A stretch of 42,053 nt of DNA from Hymenobacter roseosalivarius DSM 11622 (GTDB lineage: Bacteria > Bacteroidota > Bacteroidia > Cytophagales > Hymenobacteraceae), in the NCBI RefSeq assembly GCF_900176135.1, contig NZ_FWWW01000061.1, positions 1 through 42,053 on the forward strand. The letters are read 5' to 3'. Position 1 is the stretch's first letter. Each line of letters begins with the position of its first letter. The notes under the pieces are model-generated. The model worked only from the letters and a program-made list of their open reading frames with translations. It made no database searches and had not been told where the DNA came from. Shown here piece by piece: positions 1-9,359 of this stretch. Position numbers and translations under genes: made by a program.

Positions 1-4
1 GTAC

Positions 5-53
5 CCGTACCGTACCGACGTACGGTAGGTCGGGTGGTACGGTACGGTGGGCT
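5..53. repeat. GTAC-rich inverted repeat at the left edge
   Basis: Positions 5-16 (CCGTACCGTACC) pair perfectly with 36-47, and the segment between them is also GTAC/CGG rich. On the plus strand the hairpin is followed by GGGCTTTTTC, so it could act as a terminator. On the minus strand it lies downstream of the glycosyltransferase that ends at 87. A related GTACCGTACCGTCC string occurs near 39897. Whether the minus-strand operon stops here or continues beyond the window cannot be seen. Confidence 0.45.
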
Positions 54-86
54 TTTTCTACTGTGTGCCTATGCGAAACCTAGCGT

Positions 87-923
87 TTATCGCCAATAAC
101 CGAGGATTCGACGCGTGTATCCAGTTACCAGAAAAAGGGGCAGATAAAAAGGTGGGCAGTTACGACGGGCAAATTGAGTGAAGTCGCGCAAATTGGCTCC
201 CCCTCTTATACTGAACAGGTGATTATAGTAATTGCGTAAACTCTTTCGCTGACGGTTATGCTGGTCGCCGCTTTCATCAGGATACGTACCAAGGCGAGCA
301 TCAAAATTCATGTACACCTCGAAACCAGCTAAACGAGCCTGATGCGTGAAATCGTAATCAGCATAGTAATGCGGTAGGACATCAGCCGCAAACAAGCCAA
401 TCCGATCAAATACAACGCGAGGAATCATCAAACCTCGGCCGGGTAAGTTCTGACTAGGCCATTGCCCCCGACGCTGGTCTGGTGCCAGATCATCCAGTAG
501 CCGCCGAAAGCTACCAGTGGCCCAACTGCTCCAGCCGCCACTATAAATCGGCTCTTGCGTAACAGCGTCTAACTCATAAGCGCCGTAAAGTGCCGGTGGA
601 CGGCTACTAGCCGCCTTTTTCATGTTAGCTACGAAATCAGGGTAAACGATAACATCGTTATTCATAGTCATTAGCCAATCGGCCCCTTGATCTAAGGCAT
701 AGCGCAAGCCCAGGTTTACACCAGCAGTCCAAAACAAGGAACCGGAGCCGAAGAGTACTTTTACTTCAGGATACTTGGCAGCTAAAGTAGTAGCGGTACC
801 ATCGGTAGAGCCATCGTCTACTACTACTACTTTAAAATCTTGATCAGTCTGCTGACGCAACGAGTCAAGGCAGGCTATAGTAAAGGAGAGACGATTGAAA
901 ACCGGAATGACAACGTAGAGCAT
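87..923 (-). CDS. GT2-family glycosyltransferase
   Basis: A 278-residue GT-A fold glycosyltransferase that should add a sugar from a nucleotide-sugar donor to the lipid-linked polysaccharide at the cytoplasmic membrane face. The N-terminus shows the GT2 signature YVVIPVFNR, then VVVVDDGSTDGT, and MTMNNDV as the DxD-like metal/nucleotide site. I chose the ATG at 923 because the protein then starts MLYVVIPVFNR, as GT2 enzymes usually do. The longer alternative from 1073 would add 50 unlike residues and overlap the preceding gene by 119 bases. It is the last gene of the capsule operon visible here, 31 bases after its neighbour. Donor and acceptor are unknown. Confidence 0.88.
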   Translation of the reverse strand: MLYVVIPVFNRLSFTIACLDSLRQQTDQDFKVVVVDDGSTDGTATTLAAKYPEVKVLFGSGSLFWTAGVNLGLRYALDQGADWLMTMNNDVIVYPDFVANMKKAASSRPPALYGAYELDAVTQEPIYSGGWSSWATGSFRRLLDDLAPDQRRGQWPSQNLPGRGLMIPRVVFDRIGLFAADVLPHYYADYDFTHQARLAGFEVYMNFDARLGTYPDESGDQHNRQRKSLRNYYNHLFSIRGGANLRDFTQFARRNCPPFYLPLFLVTGYTRRILGYWR

Positions 924-954
924 AAGAAAAGAAAGCTGGCTGGCAGCGTGTGAT

Positions 955-2136
955 TTAGCTAACAACCGAATAGGTAAGCGATTTCGATACCTCGGACTCA
1001 CTTGCTGTCTCCTTTCCATATAGCGGAAGCAGACGGGAAAGAGAATCCTGCATGGAGTAGTGTTCATGAACAAAATTCCGGCCGGCTATACCGTATGACT
1101 GGCGTAAGTCAGGGCTATTGATCATCTGTAATAGCGCCTGAGTAAGAGATGGTACATTAGGAGGTACGCATCGGCCACTTTTGCCTTCGATTACTAAATC
1201 ACGCAGACCGTAAACATCATATACAACTGCTGGCACACCGCAACTTAACGCCTCAAGCAAGGAGTTGCCAAGGCCCTCCAGAAGCGAAGTCATTACAAAA
1301 ACATCAGCTGCCAATAAGGCTTGACGAACATTATGGAGTTGGCCTACAAATGTGGTAATGTCGTCTACTCCTAGTTGCTTCGCGTGATTCTGTTCGGCAA
1401 GGTGTGTCATTCCTTCTCCTACGTGTAGGTATAGAATAGGCTGCGATATTTTTAAGCGCAAAGCGGCCAACGATTCTAAAACAGCTCCGTGGTTTTTGTT
1501 TTCGGTGCAGGCTCCCACCGAAATCAAGACAACTGTATTATCGGGGATGGCGAAATGTTGACGTGCCTCTGTCCTTTCTGCTGCGTTTCGCGCCGGTATG
1601 AAACGTTGTTCGTCAAGCCAGTTAGGAACAAGCACTGTCGGATTATTATACGTTTCAGCCTCTACCTGAGCTACTGATGGGCCAATGGCCGTAAACGTCG
1701 TGCCAAGCAAACGTCTGGCTATCCAACGATAAGTGCCACGGCGTAACCGTACTTCTCCCTTAAAGTTGAAGGCACTGTGTACAGTTGAAACAAGTCGGGG
1801 AATGCCTGCCAACCTAGCTACAAGTAAATACCAGAAAAAATTTTGTTCTGTATGGTTATGGATGACACTAAACTCCTTCTCTTTAAGGAAGCGATACAAA
1901 TCCCACCAATGCGAAACTGACCATTTAGAGAAAGGCCTGTGGTATACTGTAAAACCTGCCTCCTGCAAAGTAGAAGCATAATCACCCGCCGTGGCTCCAT
2001 CGGCTATAATATGCTGAGCATATCCTTGGGCATGTACCGTAGGAGCAGCTAAGCGTAACATTACTTCAGCCCCGCTAAAACGCAACGAGTGTAGTATGTG
2101 AAGTACTTTAGGAGCCGGTAGGGTAGAAGAAAACAT
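955..2136 (-). CDS. GT4-family glycosyltransferase (GT-B fold)
   Basis: A 393-residue retaining glycosyltransferase. The start, VLHILHSLRFSGAEVMLRLA, is the glycine-rich N-terminal acceptor domain of GT-B enzymes. The C-terminal Rossmann domain carries the EX7E-type motif EGLGNSLLE followed by ALSCGVPAVVYDV, the usual donor-site signature of GT4. It lies in the minus-strand capsule operon, 94 bases downstream of the HlpA-like transferase gene, a wider gap than elsewhere in the cluster. The substrate cannot be read from the sequence. Confidence 0.9.
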   Translation of the reverse strand: MFSSTLPAPKVLHILHSLRFSGAEVMLRLAAPTVHAQGYAQHIIADGATAGDYASTLQEAGFTVYHRPFSKWSVSHWWDLYRFLKEKEFSVIHNHTEQNFFWYLLVARLAGIPRLVSTVHSAFNFKGEVRLRRGTYRWIARRLLGTTFTAIGPSVAQVEAETYNNPTVLVPNWLDEQRFIPARNAAERTEARQHFAIPDNTVVLISVGACTENKNHGAVLESLAALRLKISQPILYLHVGEGMTHLAEQNHAKQLGVDDITTFVGQLHNVRQALLAADVFVMTSLLEGLGNSLLEALSCGVPAVVYDVYGLRDLVIEGKSGRCVPPNVPSLTQALLQMINSPDLRQSYGIAGRNFVHEHYSMQDSLSRLLPLYGKETASESEVSKSLTYSVVS

Positions 2137-2230
2137 GGAATCGCAATCTGCTGAACGTTCGAATTATTACTCGTAATTATATAAGCTATCAGTAACGATG
2201 GATAGTCCGTTGATCTGATAGGTTTGGCGC

Positions 2231-3184
2231 TCAGAGCATTGCGGCTACCGAACGCAAACGGGCCATAATCTTATCGCGAAGGGTACCACGAAGCTCCCGG
2301 TAGTCGGAAATGGTGTCGCGGATCACGAAGCTTGGGTGACGTAAGGGTCTTGGTGCCGGCTCAGTGGGAAGGTTAGCCCAAGGATGAGAGGTGTTAAAAG
2401 TGTGCGTGGCTTCACCTCCAAAGCCAATATTACTTATCAGATTGACATTGGGCATAATACTCAGGCCTGATTGCACAAGCATAATGAAAGACCACTGATA
2501 ATCCCAGGTATCAAGCTGACCATTATGCGTAGCCCAAAGCGGACGAAGCAGCATACGGGCATCCAGCGGGTTGAAAAAACGGCGCCACAAATAGTTTTTT
2601 CGCTGAATTTCGGGCAGTAATGGTGTAGCTGCGTCATAATGCTGCCATGCCCGGCGCCAGGTCGCCCAGCCCCAAATAGCCGTATGATGAGAGAAATAAT
2701 AAGAGTAGTCAGAGTCATGAACCCAACCACGCATAATATTGCTGCCACTTATATGCATTACCCGCGTGTCGTCATGATAATGGTGCAGTAGGTCTTCGCA
2801 ATAAGTGAAGAAAGAGGAGTGAGGTAAGCAGTCATCTTCCAAAATGATACCGGCTTCTTCATGCTGAAAAAACCAGTCAATGGCTGTGCTCACTGCGTTA
2901 CGGCAGCCGAGGTTTTGTTCGCGAAAAAGGGTATGAACAGTACAGGGCCAATCTATCCCGGTTTCTATTAAATGCCGTACCGTTTCACAGGCTGCTGCCT
3001 CTTTTGGCCGGTTTGGACGGGCACCATCAGCAGCAATATATAAGCGGGGAGGTTGTGCGGCACGAATGGCTGCGAGCACACGCTCCGTGACATCAGGACG
3101 GTTAAATACTAAGAATAAAACTGCCGAGCGAGGTGCTGAACCATTCGTCGCGTCGGCGGAATGAGCAGAAGAATTGACGAGCAT
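2231..3184 (-). CDS. Nucleotide-diphospho-sugar transferase (HlpA/GNT-I-like)
   Basis: A 317-residue protein of the family annotated as nucleotide-diphospho-sugar transferase or hemolytic protein HlpA-like, related to the GNT-I/GT-A fold. Visible landmarks are AVLFLVFNRPDVTERVL at the N-terminus, LYIAADGARPNR, FREQNLGCRNAVS and the acidic metal site GIILEDDCLP. The rest, with HHTAIWGWATWRRAW, is also typical of this family. The start lies only 4 bases after the polymerase stop, so the two are translationally close. Its role is most likely one sugar-transfer step in the capsule or exopolysaccharide repeat unit. Confidence 0.82.
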   Translation of the reverse strand: MLVNSSAHSADATNGSAPRSAVLFLVFNRPDVTERVLAAIRAAQPPRLYIAADGARPNRPKEAAACETVRHLIETGIDWPCTVHTLFREQNLGCRNAVSTAIDWFFQHEEAGIILEDDCLPHSSFFTYCEDLLHHYHDDTRVMHISGSNIMRGWVHDSDYSYYFSHHTAIWGWATWRRAWQHYDAATPLLPEIQRKNYLWRRFFNPLDARMLLRPLWATHNGQLDTWDYQWSFIMLVQSGLSIMPNVNLISNIGFGGEATHTFNTSHPWANLPTEPAPRPLRHPSFVIRDTISDYRELRGTLRDKIMARLRSVAAML

Positions 3185-3188
3185 GGAA

Positions 3189-4514
3189 TCAAGCGGAATA
3201 ATGAATGGCTGGTTCGTCCTGACGAGTAGTACTGACGATAGAGCTTGGAACCTCTTTTTCCGGTACAGGAGTAGCAGCGAGAGCCACCAAGGTTTTTATG
3301 CGATAGAAACCAAAACCTACCAGGCCATAGAAGTAAGGCGGCAAGCTATACGAATAGCCGTACACCAGACTAGTAGCAATGAAGAGACACCACGTCAGAG
3401 TTTCGGCATCTGTGGCAGGGCGCCTTAGCAGTAGAAGCCCCGCATATAACTGCGGCATAGATAGCAGTATCAGTCCGATTATTCCGAAATAGAATAAGGC
3501 ATCGATGTAAAAACTATGTAAGAAGTGTCCATTACCGTCGGGGAAAACAACGAGGGTTGGTTGGTCAGGATCGTAAAACTGAATGGGTAATTCAAATCCT
3601 CTGAACCGCATACCAGCTACTGGATTATCAACAATAAAAGGCCAGTAAGACCGCGCCTGTTCGGCTCGCCATCCTCCGGTTCCCTGCTTATCGTGATTTT
3701 CAATATCGGCTATATCATCAGCTATCTTGGTTAAAATCTTAGGATTTGACACCGCTAACGTTGTTATGGTTAGGAATAAAATTATCGCAGGGATACCAAA
3801 TAAAGGCAACAGAGCCTTAAAGCTCAGACGCTGACGTTCCTTGCCAAGTAGTAGTATAACATTGATAGCCAAAGAAATAACAGACACTACCCATACCGTA
3901 CGGTGCTGAAAAAATAGGATGGTTATTGCAGCCACGAAAAAAAGTGCTAGCTGAAGTGGTTTGAGGGTTTGCAGGTAGGTATTAAAATGAAAGAGCAAAG
4001 GCAAAACCAGTAGATAGACGGATGAAGCTACCAACCCTCGTTCGTGGTTGACAAAGGCTCCCATGCTAAGGGCATCAGGATTGATAATGCTTACATTGAG
4101 AACCAAGGCTATCCAGATCATTCCGATAAGATCAGGAAGGGTGATACGCCCAATTATTGTATAGATTCCATAGATGGCGGGTAGTGTGAACAGCACCATG
4201 ATCTTCTGAAATACATGCGGATAAACAAACGGTACATCATAAAGCAAATACGATTCGGCCATGAGGAGGCCTATGCCAGCTAAAGCGCACCAGAATACAT
4301 AGCGTGCGATTCCACTTAGATATTTATATAAAAGAATGCTCAAGGGTATGCAGCCAGCAATGACTAAAGGAGAGTAGCCATCGAGCGGCGATGGTGCAGC
4401 CCGCCCCATTTCATCGGTCTCTATGCGGCCAGTGATAAGGGTAGAGAACAGAAGGTCCAATATCAATATGGCCAGCAGGGGAAGAGCATATAGAAGTCGA
4501 TATCGTAGCTTCAT
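3189..4514 (-). CDS. O-antigen polymerase/ligase-like membrane protein (Wzy/WaaL type)
   Basis: A 441-residue polytopic membrane protein with roughly ten to twelve hydrophobic segments. The central stretch FFQHRTVWVVSVISLAIN matches the conserved arginine region of the Wzy_C (O-antigen ligase) family. The late periplasmic loop ends GHFLHSFYIDALFYFGIIGL, matching the family's H-x-x-y plus GiiGl block. Such proteins join repeat units at the periplasmic face of the inner membrane. Among a flippase, Wza and Wzc genes, polymerase (Wzy) is the more likely role than LPS ligase. Sequence alone does not separate the two. Confidence 0.8.
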   Translation of the reverse strand: MKLRYRLLYALPLLAILILDLLFSTLITGRIETDEMGRAAPSPLDGYSPLVIAGCIPLSILLYKYLSGIARYVFWCALAGIGLLMAESYLLYDVPFVYPHVFQKIMVLFTLPAIYGIYTIIGRITLPDLIGMIWIALVLNVSIINPDALSMGAFVNHERGLVASSVYLLVLPLLFHFNTYLQTLKPLQLALFFVAAITILFFQHRTVWVVSVISLAINVILLLGKERQRLSFKALLPLFGIPAIILFLTITTLAVSNPKILTKIADDIADIENHDKQGTGGWRAEQARSYWPFIVDNPVAGMRFRGFELPIQFYDPDQPTLVVFPDGNGHFLHSFYIDALFYFGIIGLILLSMPQLYAGLLLLRRPATDAETLTWCLFIATSLVYGYSYSLPPYFYGLVGFGFYRIKTLVALAATPVPEKEVPSSIVSTTRQDEPAIHYSA

Positions 4515-4538
4515 GGCAGTAATCGTAGTTGACGCAAA

Positions 4539-5735
4539 CTAGTAAGATAAGGCAGAGACAGACTGGGGGGCAATTTGACCCAATACGCGACGATATTGCT
4601 CCTCATACATTGCGGTAACGATAGGAATCGAAAACCGCTCTTGTACACTTGTAATCCCTTGTTTACTTAGCTGTTCGTATTGTTGAGGCTGAGTCAGCAA
4701 ATGACACAAAGAAGTAGCTATTGCCGCAGGCGAGTTGATATCAGTCAGTATTCCACGCTTTCCGTTGGCAAGCACCCAGGGAACTGCTCCTGATTCTGCT
4801 CCCGCTACTATAGGCACACCGGCTTGCATGGCTTCAATAAGCGTCAGCCCAAATGATTCTTCGCGTGATGGATGTAGCATTACGTCGAAATCAGGCAAAA
4901 GGGTTGTCATTTCGGTGTGGGAAGCCTTGCCAGCGAAACGAACTCCGTCTGCGACACCATGCGCTTTGGCCCAGCGATGAGCAGGTCCATTCAAATCATA
5001 ATCGGTACCATATAACCAATATTCAGTACCAGGTCCTAACTGCTGACGCACTTCACGAAAAGCCAACAAAGCCGAGCTTACATTCTTACGAGACGACCAC
5101 TCCGCAATCATTGACACAATGCGTCGGCGAGGGCCAGTTGGAAATAAGTGTACATAGCCTGGCGCTGGCCATACGGCATTTGGTATTACTATTGGCCGAC
5201 GAGTAGGGCTCTCCAGCGCCTCGGCTAGGTATGGTGAAACAGCGGTGAAGTTTTTGCCCTTACGCAAAATCCGTAATTTCAGCAACAGCCGTGCTACTCG
5301 ATAGAGATCTGGTACATACCGTAGAATAAGCCACGGATCATCATGAAGTGTGATCAGGTGAGGATAGCCACTTAATAAGGCTCCGAGCGCAAACTCGTAT
5401 CCCCAGTGAGCATGTACAATGTCAGGCTGATCCTGATGAATGAAGCGGGCCAACTCCTGGCCTTCTTGCTTAAATAGGTCGAAGCAGCGATGTCGGGCGC
5501 GGGGGCGGAAGTGGCCCACATAGACCGTGAGCTGAGTTCCGCGTAAGATTACTGGTGTGGTTACGTTTGGATCTAAAGAATAGACAGATACCTGATGGCC
5601 CGCTTCCAACAACCCTTGTATTAACGGCGTAATGGCGCTACCGCCCATGCCGCTAGGTATGACATCCTCTGCCGTTACATTCAAATGCGAACGTAGCGCA
5701 GTAACATCAATGGTCGTAGAAAGCCCAATTTTCAT
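4539..5735 (-). CDS. GT4-family glycosyltransferase
   Basis: A 398-residue GT-B enzyme starting MKIGLSTTIDV. An upstream in-frame ATG at 5768 would add 11 residues without family resemblance, so I prefer 5735. The acceptor domain contains the GMGGSAITPLIQGLLEAGHQV loop. The C-terminal donor domain contains HPSREESFGLTLIEAMQAG, the EX7E motif of GT4. HAHWGYEFALGALLSG is also typical. It is separated from the polymerase gene by 24 bases and is part of the same minus-strand cluster. The specific sugar is not predictable. Confidence 0.9.
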   Translation of the reverse strand: MKIGLSTTIDVTALRSHLNVTAEDVIPSGMGGSAITPLIQGLLEAGHQVSVYSLDPNVTTPVILRGTQLTVYVGHFRPRARHRCFDLFKQEGQELARFIHQDQPDIVHAHWGYEFALGALLSGYPHLITLHDDPWLILRYVPDLYRVARLLLKLRILRKGKNFTAVSPYLAEALESPTRRPIVIPNAVWPAPGYVHLFPTGPRRRIVSMIAEWSSRKNVSSALLAFREVRQQLGPGTEYWLYGTDYDLNGPAHRWAKAHGVADGVRFAGKASHTEMTTLLPDFDVMLHPSREESFGLTLIEAMQAGVPIVAGAESGAVPWVLANGKRGILTDINSPAAIATSLCHLLTQPQQYEQLSKQGITSVQERFSIPIVTAMYEEQYRRVLGQIAPQSVSALSY

Positions 5736-5804
5736 AGCGTAAAAGCAAGAGTCAAGTAGCCGGAGCAAATAGGTCGTCTAGGCAGAAGCTGGTTATGACA
5801 TTCA

Positions 5805-6611
5805 TCATATTCGGGACTTAATAACGGAGACGAACTTTTTGAAGGAAAACTCCTTTGGTGGTGGTGCATCATCGTCTGTACTCGGCGTGTAGAATCCCCT
5901 TTCAGCATATTCTATCTCTATTCCTTCTGCTGCAAACAGATCTACTACTGCTTCCCTATGCCACTTGCCCCGGTAGATACCCGTAATGGGAGCGAATGGA
6001 ATAACGGCATGAGTGGGGTAAGAATACAGGTCACGATTAATTGTATAGAACCGTTCGCTTGTGCGTCTTACTCGACGATTGACATAGTACTCTGTCTGCC
6101 ATGGGTTTTCATGAGGGCGAAAGTAGCGTCCGATCCGCCTGATATTCCACATGGAAGCCATTGCGCTGAACAAGTAGTCATCTGCATGATCTACCTCCCA
6201 CAAATCAGGAAACTGGCTTGGATGAAATGGACCTTGGTTGCCGCTCTCTACCAAACCTATGTAGGTGATTTCATGCTCAAGCATTGTATCAACCATCTGC
6301 TGCACTTTCTCTTCGGGCACCAAGCGGTCCAAAAACATATCCTCATGCAAATAGACTACAATATCAGTGTCAATTTGCTTAAAGGCTTCCAGCAAGCGCA
6401 AACCATGCGGTGTATCGGGTCTCCCCGTAAAGCGCGCAACGCGCGTACAGGTGATATTAAGACCTGGAAAAGAGAAGTCTTTGGTTTCAGTACTCAGGAA
6501 AATCCGACCTTTAAAACTAGGCCAGTACTTTTTGAATAGTGTAAAAAATGGCCCCCAACAATCAGAATAAGAATCGGTGCTGCTAACTAGGATGGAATAA
6601 TTAGGTTTCAT
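5805..6611 (-). CDS. Putative glycosyltransferase of the capsule cluster
   Basis: A 268-residue cytosolic protein with no family signature that I recognise with certainty. It starts KPNYSILVSSTDSYSDCWGP and contains DIVVYLHEDMFLDR, an acidic stretch that could be a GT-A metal site, followed by an HADDYLF segment. Length, fold-like pattern and position between a GT4 gene and the flippase fusion make a glycosyltransferase or sugar-modifying enzyme the best inference. The ATG at 6611 is preferred over an in-frame TTG at 6620. The 3' end is lysine rich (FSFKKFVSVIKSRI), possibly a membrane-surface helix. Confidence 0.65.
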   Translation of the reverse strand: MKPNYSILVSSTDSYSDCWGPFFTLFKKYWPSFKGRIFLSTETKDFSFPGLNITCTRVARFTGRPDTPHGLRLLEAFKQIDTDIVVYLHEDMFLDRLVPEEKVQQMVDTMLEHEITYIGLVESGNQGPFHPSQFPDLWEVDHADDYLFSAMASMWNIRRIGRYFRPHENPWQTEYYVNRRVRRTSERFYTINRDLYSYPTHAVIPFAPITGIYRGKWHREAVVDLFAAEGIEIEYAERGFYTPSTDDDAPPPKEFSFKKFVSVIKSRI

Positions 6612-6651
6612 CAAGTGCAAATAATTAGAAGGAAAGCCTAAAGCCTTGCCT

Positions 6652-9303
6652 CTATTGAAGAGCAGATGCTAAGCCTACGGGTTGAGAGGCAGGGACTAAA
6701 GGCAGGCGGGCCACCACATCTGCAACTGAAATCGTGCCGGAAGCCGTCTTTCCCTGCGACGATCCACAAGTAACGTAGTCGTAGCCATGACCAAGCTGCA
6801 CTGTTAGCCGGGCATAACAGTCATTAAAATAACCATTCGGAAAAATCTCCAGCACCTGCAAGCCTGCGGGTGCCCAGACAATATTGCTCATACCAGCCCC
6901 ATGAAGCGCTACTACCGTTCGGGCCTGGCTGAACAGCTTTACTTGGTCGGCAAAGGAAAGTCGCTCGCTATACACAATATCGAAGCCTCGCTTGCGGAGG
7001 GCTTCCTCCAATACCGCTTCATTGGACATTGCACGCCGGGGAACGTAGCGTCGCGATATATAGAGGTCGCGGTGGCCAGCCGGTAATGTGGAGTGATTAG
7101 GAAGGTAGGAATTGCGGAGGATATCCACCGCGATAGGCGGAATAAACCCTGCATCAACTTCTGTTTGCAGAAGCAAAAGATTGGGAATGCGTACAGGTCC
7201 TTCAGCAATAGCTACTCGCTGATCAAAATCGTTCCCTAGTCGTACTTCTAGAGCTTGACGCACAAAGTTAGGGTACTGTGCAGGTAGCAAGATGCGCACC
7301 TTAGGATCTAGTTCTAGCGCGGTGAGCAAATTGGGAAGCGTCTCAAAAATCCAGTGAAAAAAAGGAGCTGGCGCAGCAGCTACTACTAGCCCATTCTCTT
7401 CAAGAGGGGTAGGCCGGCGAGAGTGAAGCAGGTGTAAGTGTGGCAGAATATTTCCCCAGCCCATTAGGCGGCGCACATCTCCGATGCTTTCGGAGAGTAC
7501 ATAATCGGCTTCAGGAAGCCAGGTAAGCCCATTAGCTGGTGCGACGCATACATCGCGGAGCCAATATGCTAATCGAGCTTCGAAGGCCTTATTACGACGA
7601 AAATATGGAGGGTAATGTGCTGGAAAGGAATAGTGCTGTGTAATTGGTGCCGATAACGTACGCATCGTGCGAACGTGAGGACGAACATCATCCCAGCCAC
7701 AGACTTCTTCTAAAGAGCGCAACGCGGTAACGGGCAGGTTGCCAACCATAGAGCCCAAGAGCTTACGTTGCAGTATTTGCGCTAACCGTACCCGTACTTT
7801 AGCCACCGACAGACGCATCTGACTAAAAGAACGCGACTGCTGTAAAAAGCTGAGTTTGCTCAATACGTGTTCATCAAGTTGCATGCGGATAGGACGATTG
7901 ATGCTAACTGTTAGCATACCAATCAGTAAGAATCCACAGAGCAATATGTGAGCCAGCAACTGCACTAAGGCGGGTACTCCCGAACCGGCGAAGACTTTGG
8001 TCAGTCCATAAGAAGCTAAACCAACAACAAGAGCCGTAACAGTGGCTGGCAGGTAGGTCGATACGATATCGAAAAAGGAATAGCTAAGGAGGCGTCTACC
8101 TGCTATAAGATAAGCTAAATGACGCAATATCTCACCTATCAGCATTGCTCTAGTCAAACCTACCAGCCCAAAGCGACTTGCATAGATCATAAGCAAGGCC
8201 TGAATAATTACATATCCTCCTTGCAGGGCCAGCTTGAAGTTGAGATCTGCCAGTGATTCAAATAGAATTCCTCCAAAAGTGGATAGCATATTTAGCCCAA
8301 CAACAAAGGCTACAATCTTGACAATAGGAATTGCTTCCAGCCATTGGTCACCAAGCATCACTTTTACCAAAGGCTCAGCCGTAGTGGCTATACCTAGGCA
8401 AGTAGGCAACACCACGTAGCTGGTAAGAGAGAGTGTGGTAAGATACGCTTGACTTAATCGCTTGCGGTCGTTTTGTAAGGTGCTAAAAGCTGGTAAAAGC
8501 ACCCGCGCTATGCTCGTCGTCATATTGTGCACAGGTAGATACACGAGCATAAATGCCCGGTTGTAAATACCAACCATGCGTACGCCCAACAATCGGCCAA
8601 TAAATAATTGGTCGAGGTTGGCTCCGAGAAATTCTAGGAAGCTGATAACGGAAACCCGGCCACCAAACGCGAACAAAGGCTTGAATACATCCCAGCTGAA
8701 AAGGGGGCGTATGCTGTGGCGAACGTTCCAATAGGCCAGTATACCTAATAACACCCCTTGGGTAATTGTTGCTCCGAGCAAACTCCATACGCCGTGGCCA
8801 CGGAACGCCATTCCTAGGCCTACACCTCCATAAGCAATTATGTAGGAGGCAACTTCTATTTTGCTTAGGGTCTCGAAGGCCATGCGGCGCTTGAGTAAGC
8901 TAATAGCCGTAGCCGACAGGCCAGTGATTAGTAAGCTCACCGCCATTACCCGCAGAATAGGTACAACATGCGGGTTCTGAAAGTAGAGCGGAACTAAAGG
9001 AGCCGTAAACCAAAGTATTGTTGTACAGGTGATACCTAGCAGAACGGAGACTGTAAAGGCTACGCGTACATCCTCATTGCTTAGCTCAGTACGCTGAATT
9101 AGCGCTTGCTCTAAGCCCATTTGAGCGAAATAACCTCCAAAACTTAAAACAACCCCAGCCATAGCCACTAAGCCAAAATCGGCTGGAGTAAGCAAGCGCG
9201 ACATCAGGGCACTGTAGCCTACCTGCATCGCGGCAATCGCGAAGGTGGCCGTTGTGGTCCATTTAATGCTGTGCAGGATACGCGAGGATAGATTCTGGCT
9301 CAT
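6652..9303 (-). CDS. Fusion protein: Wzx-type flippase plus GT61 glycosyltransferase domain
   Basis: An 883-residue protein, far longer than the usual 430-500 residues of a Wzx/MOP flippase. Residues 1 to about 475 form a polytopic lipopolysaccharide biosynthesis transporter (SSRILHSIKWTTTATFAIA, LMSRLLTPADFGLVAMAGVV). About 55 basic residues follow. From about residue 529 there is a soluble domain with the GT61/DUF563 signature LHGAGMSNIVWAPAG and VLEIFPNGY near residues 797-820. The frame is continuous across the junction with no internal stop. It lies between the Wzc gene and a putative transferase gene. Coupling lipid-linked repeat-unit flipping with a sugar transfer on the cytoplasmic side is an inference. 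Confidence 0.85.
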   Translation of the reverse strand: MSQNLSSRILHSIKWTTTATFAIAAMQVGYSALMSRLLTPADFGLVAMAGVVLSFGGYFAQMGLEQALIQRTELSNEDVRVAFTVSVLLGITCTTILWFTAPLVPLYFQNPHVVPILRVMAVSLLITGLSATAISLLKRRMAFETLSKIEVASYIIAYGGVGLGMAFRGHGVWSLLGATITQGVLLGILAYWNVRHSIRPLFSWDVFKPLFAFGGRVSVISFLEFLGANLDQLFIGRLLGVRMVGIYNRAFMLVYLPVHNMTTSIARVLLPAFSTLQNDRKRLSQAYLTTLSLTSYVVLPTCLGIATTAEPLVKVMLGDQWLEAIPIVKIVAFVVGLNMLSTFGGILFESLADLNFKLALQGGYVIIQALLMIYASRFGLVGLTRAMLIGEILRHLAYLIAGRRLLSYSFFDIVSTYLPATVTALVVGLASYGLTKVFAGSGVPALVQLLAHILLCGFLLIGMLTVSINRPIRMQLDEHVLSKLSFLQQSRSFSQMRLSVAKVRVRLAQILQRKLLGSMVGNLPVTALRSLEEVCGWDDVRPHVRTMRTLSAPITQHYSFPAHYPPYFRRNKAFEARLAYWLRDVCVAPANGLTWLPEADYVLSESIGDVRRLMGWGNILPHLHLLHSRRPTPLEENGLVVAAAPAPFFHWIFETLPNLLTALELDPKVRILLPAQYPNFVRQALEVRLGNDFDQRVAIAEGPVRIPNLLLLQTEVDAGFIPPIAVDILRNSYLPNHSTLPAGHRDLYISRRYVPRRAMSNEAVLEEALRKRGFDIVYSERLSFADQVKLFSQARTVVALHGAGMSNIVWAPAGLQVLEIFPNGYFNDCYARLTVQLGHGYDYVTCGSSQGKTASGTISVADVVARLPLVPASQPVGLASALQ

Positions 9304-9359
9304 TGATACAGGAAATCTGGGAGCAAAACCGTCAAGGTTGACAGTTACTCATAGCGAAT

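Noticed and set aside
924..1073. N-terminal extension of the first GT2 protein by 50 residues
   Set aside because: It overlaps the preceding gene and precedes the normal GT2 start; the ATG at 923 fits the family.
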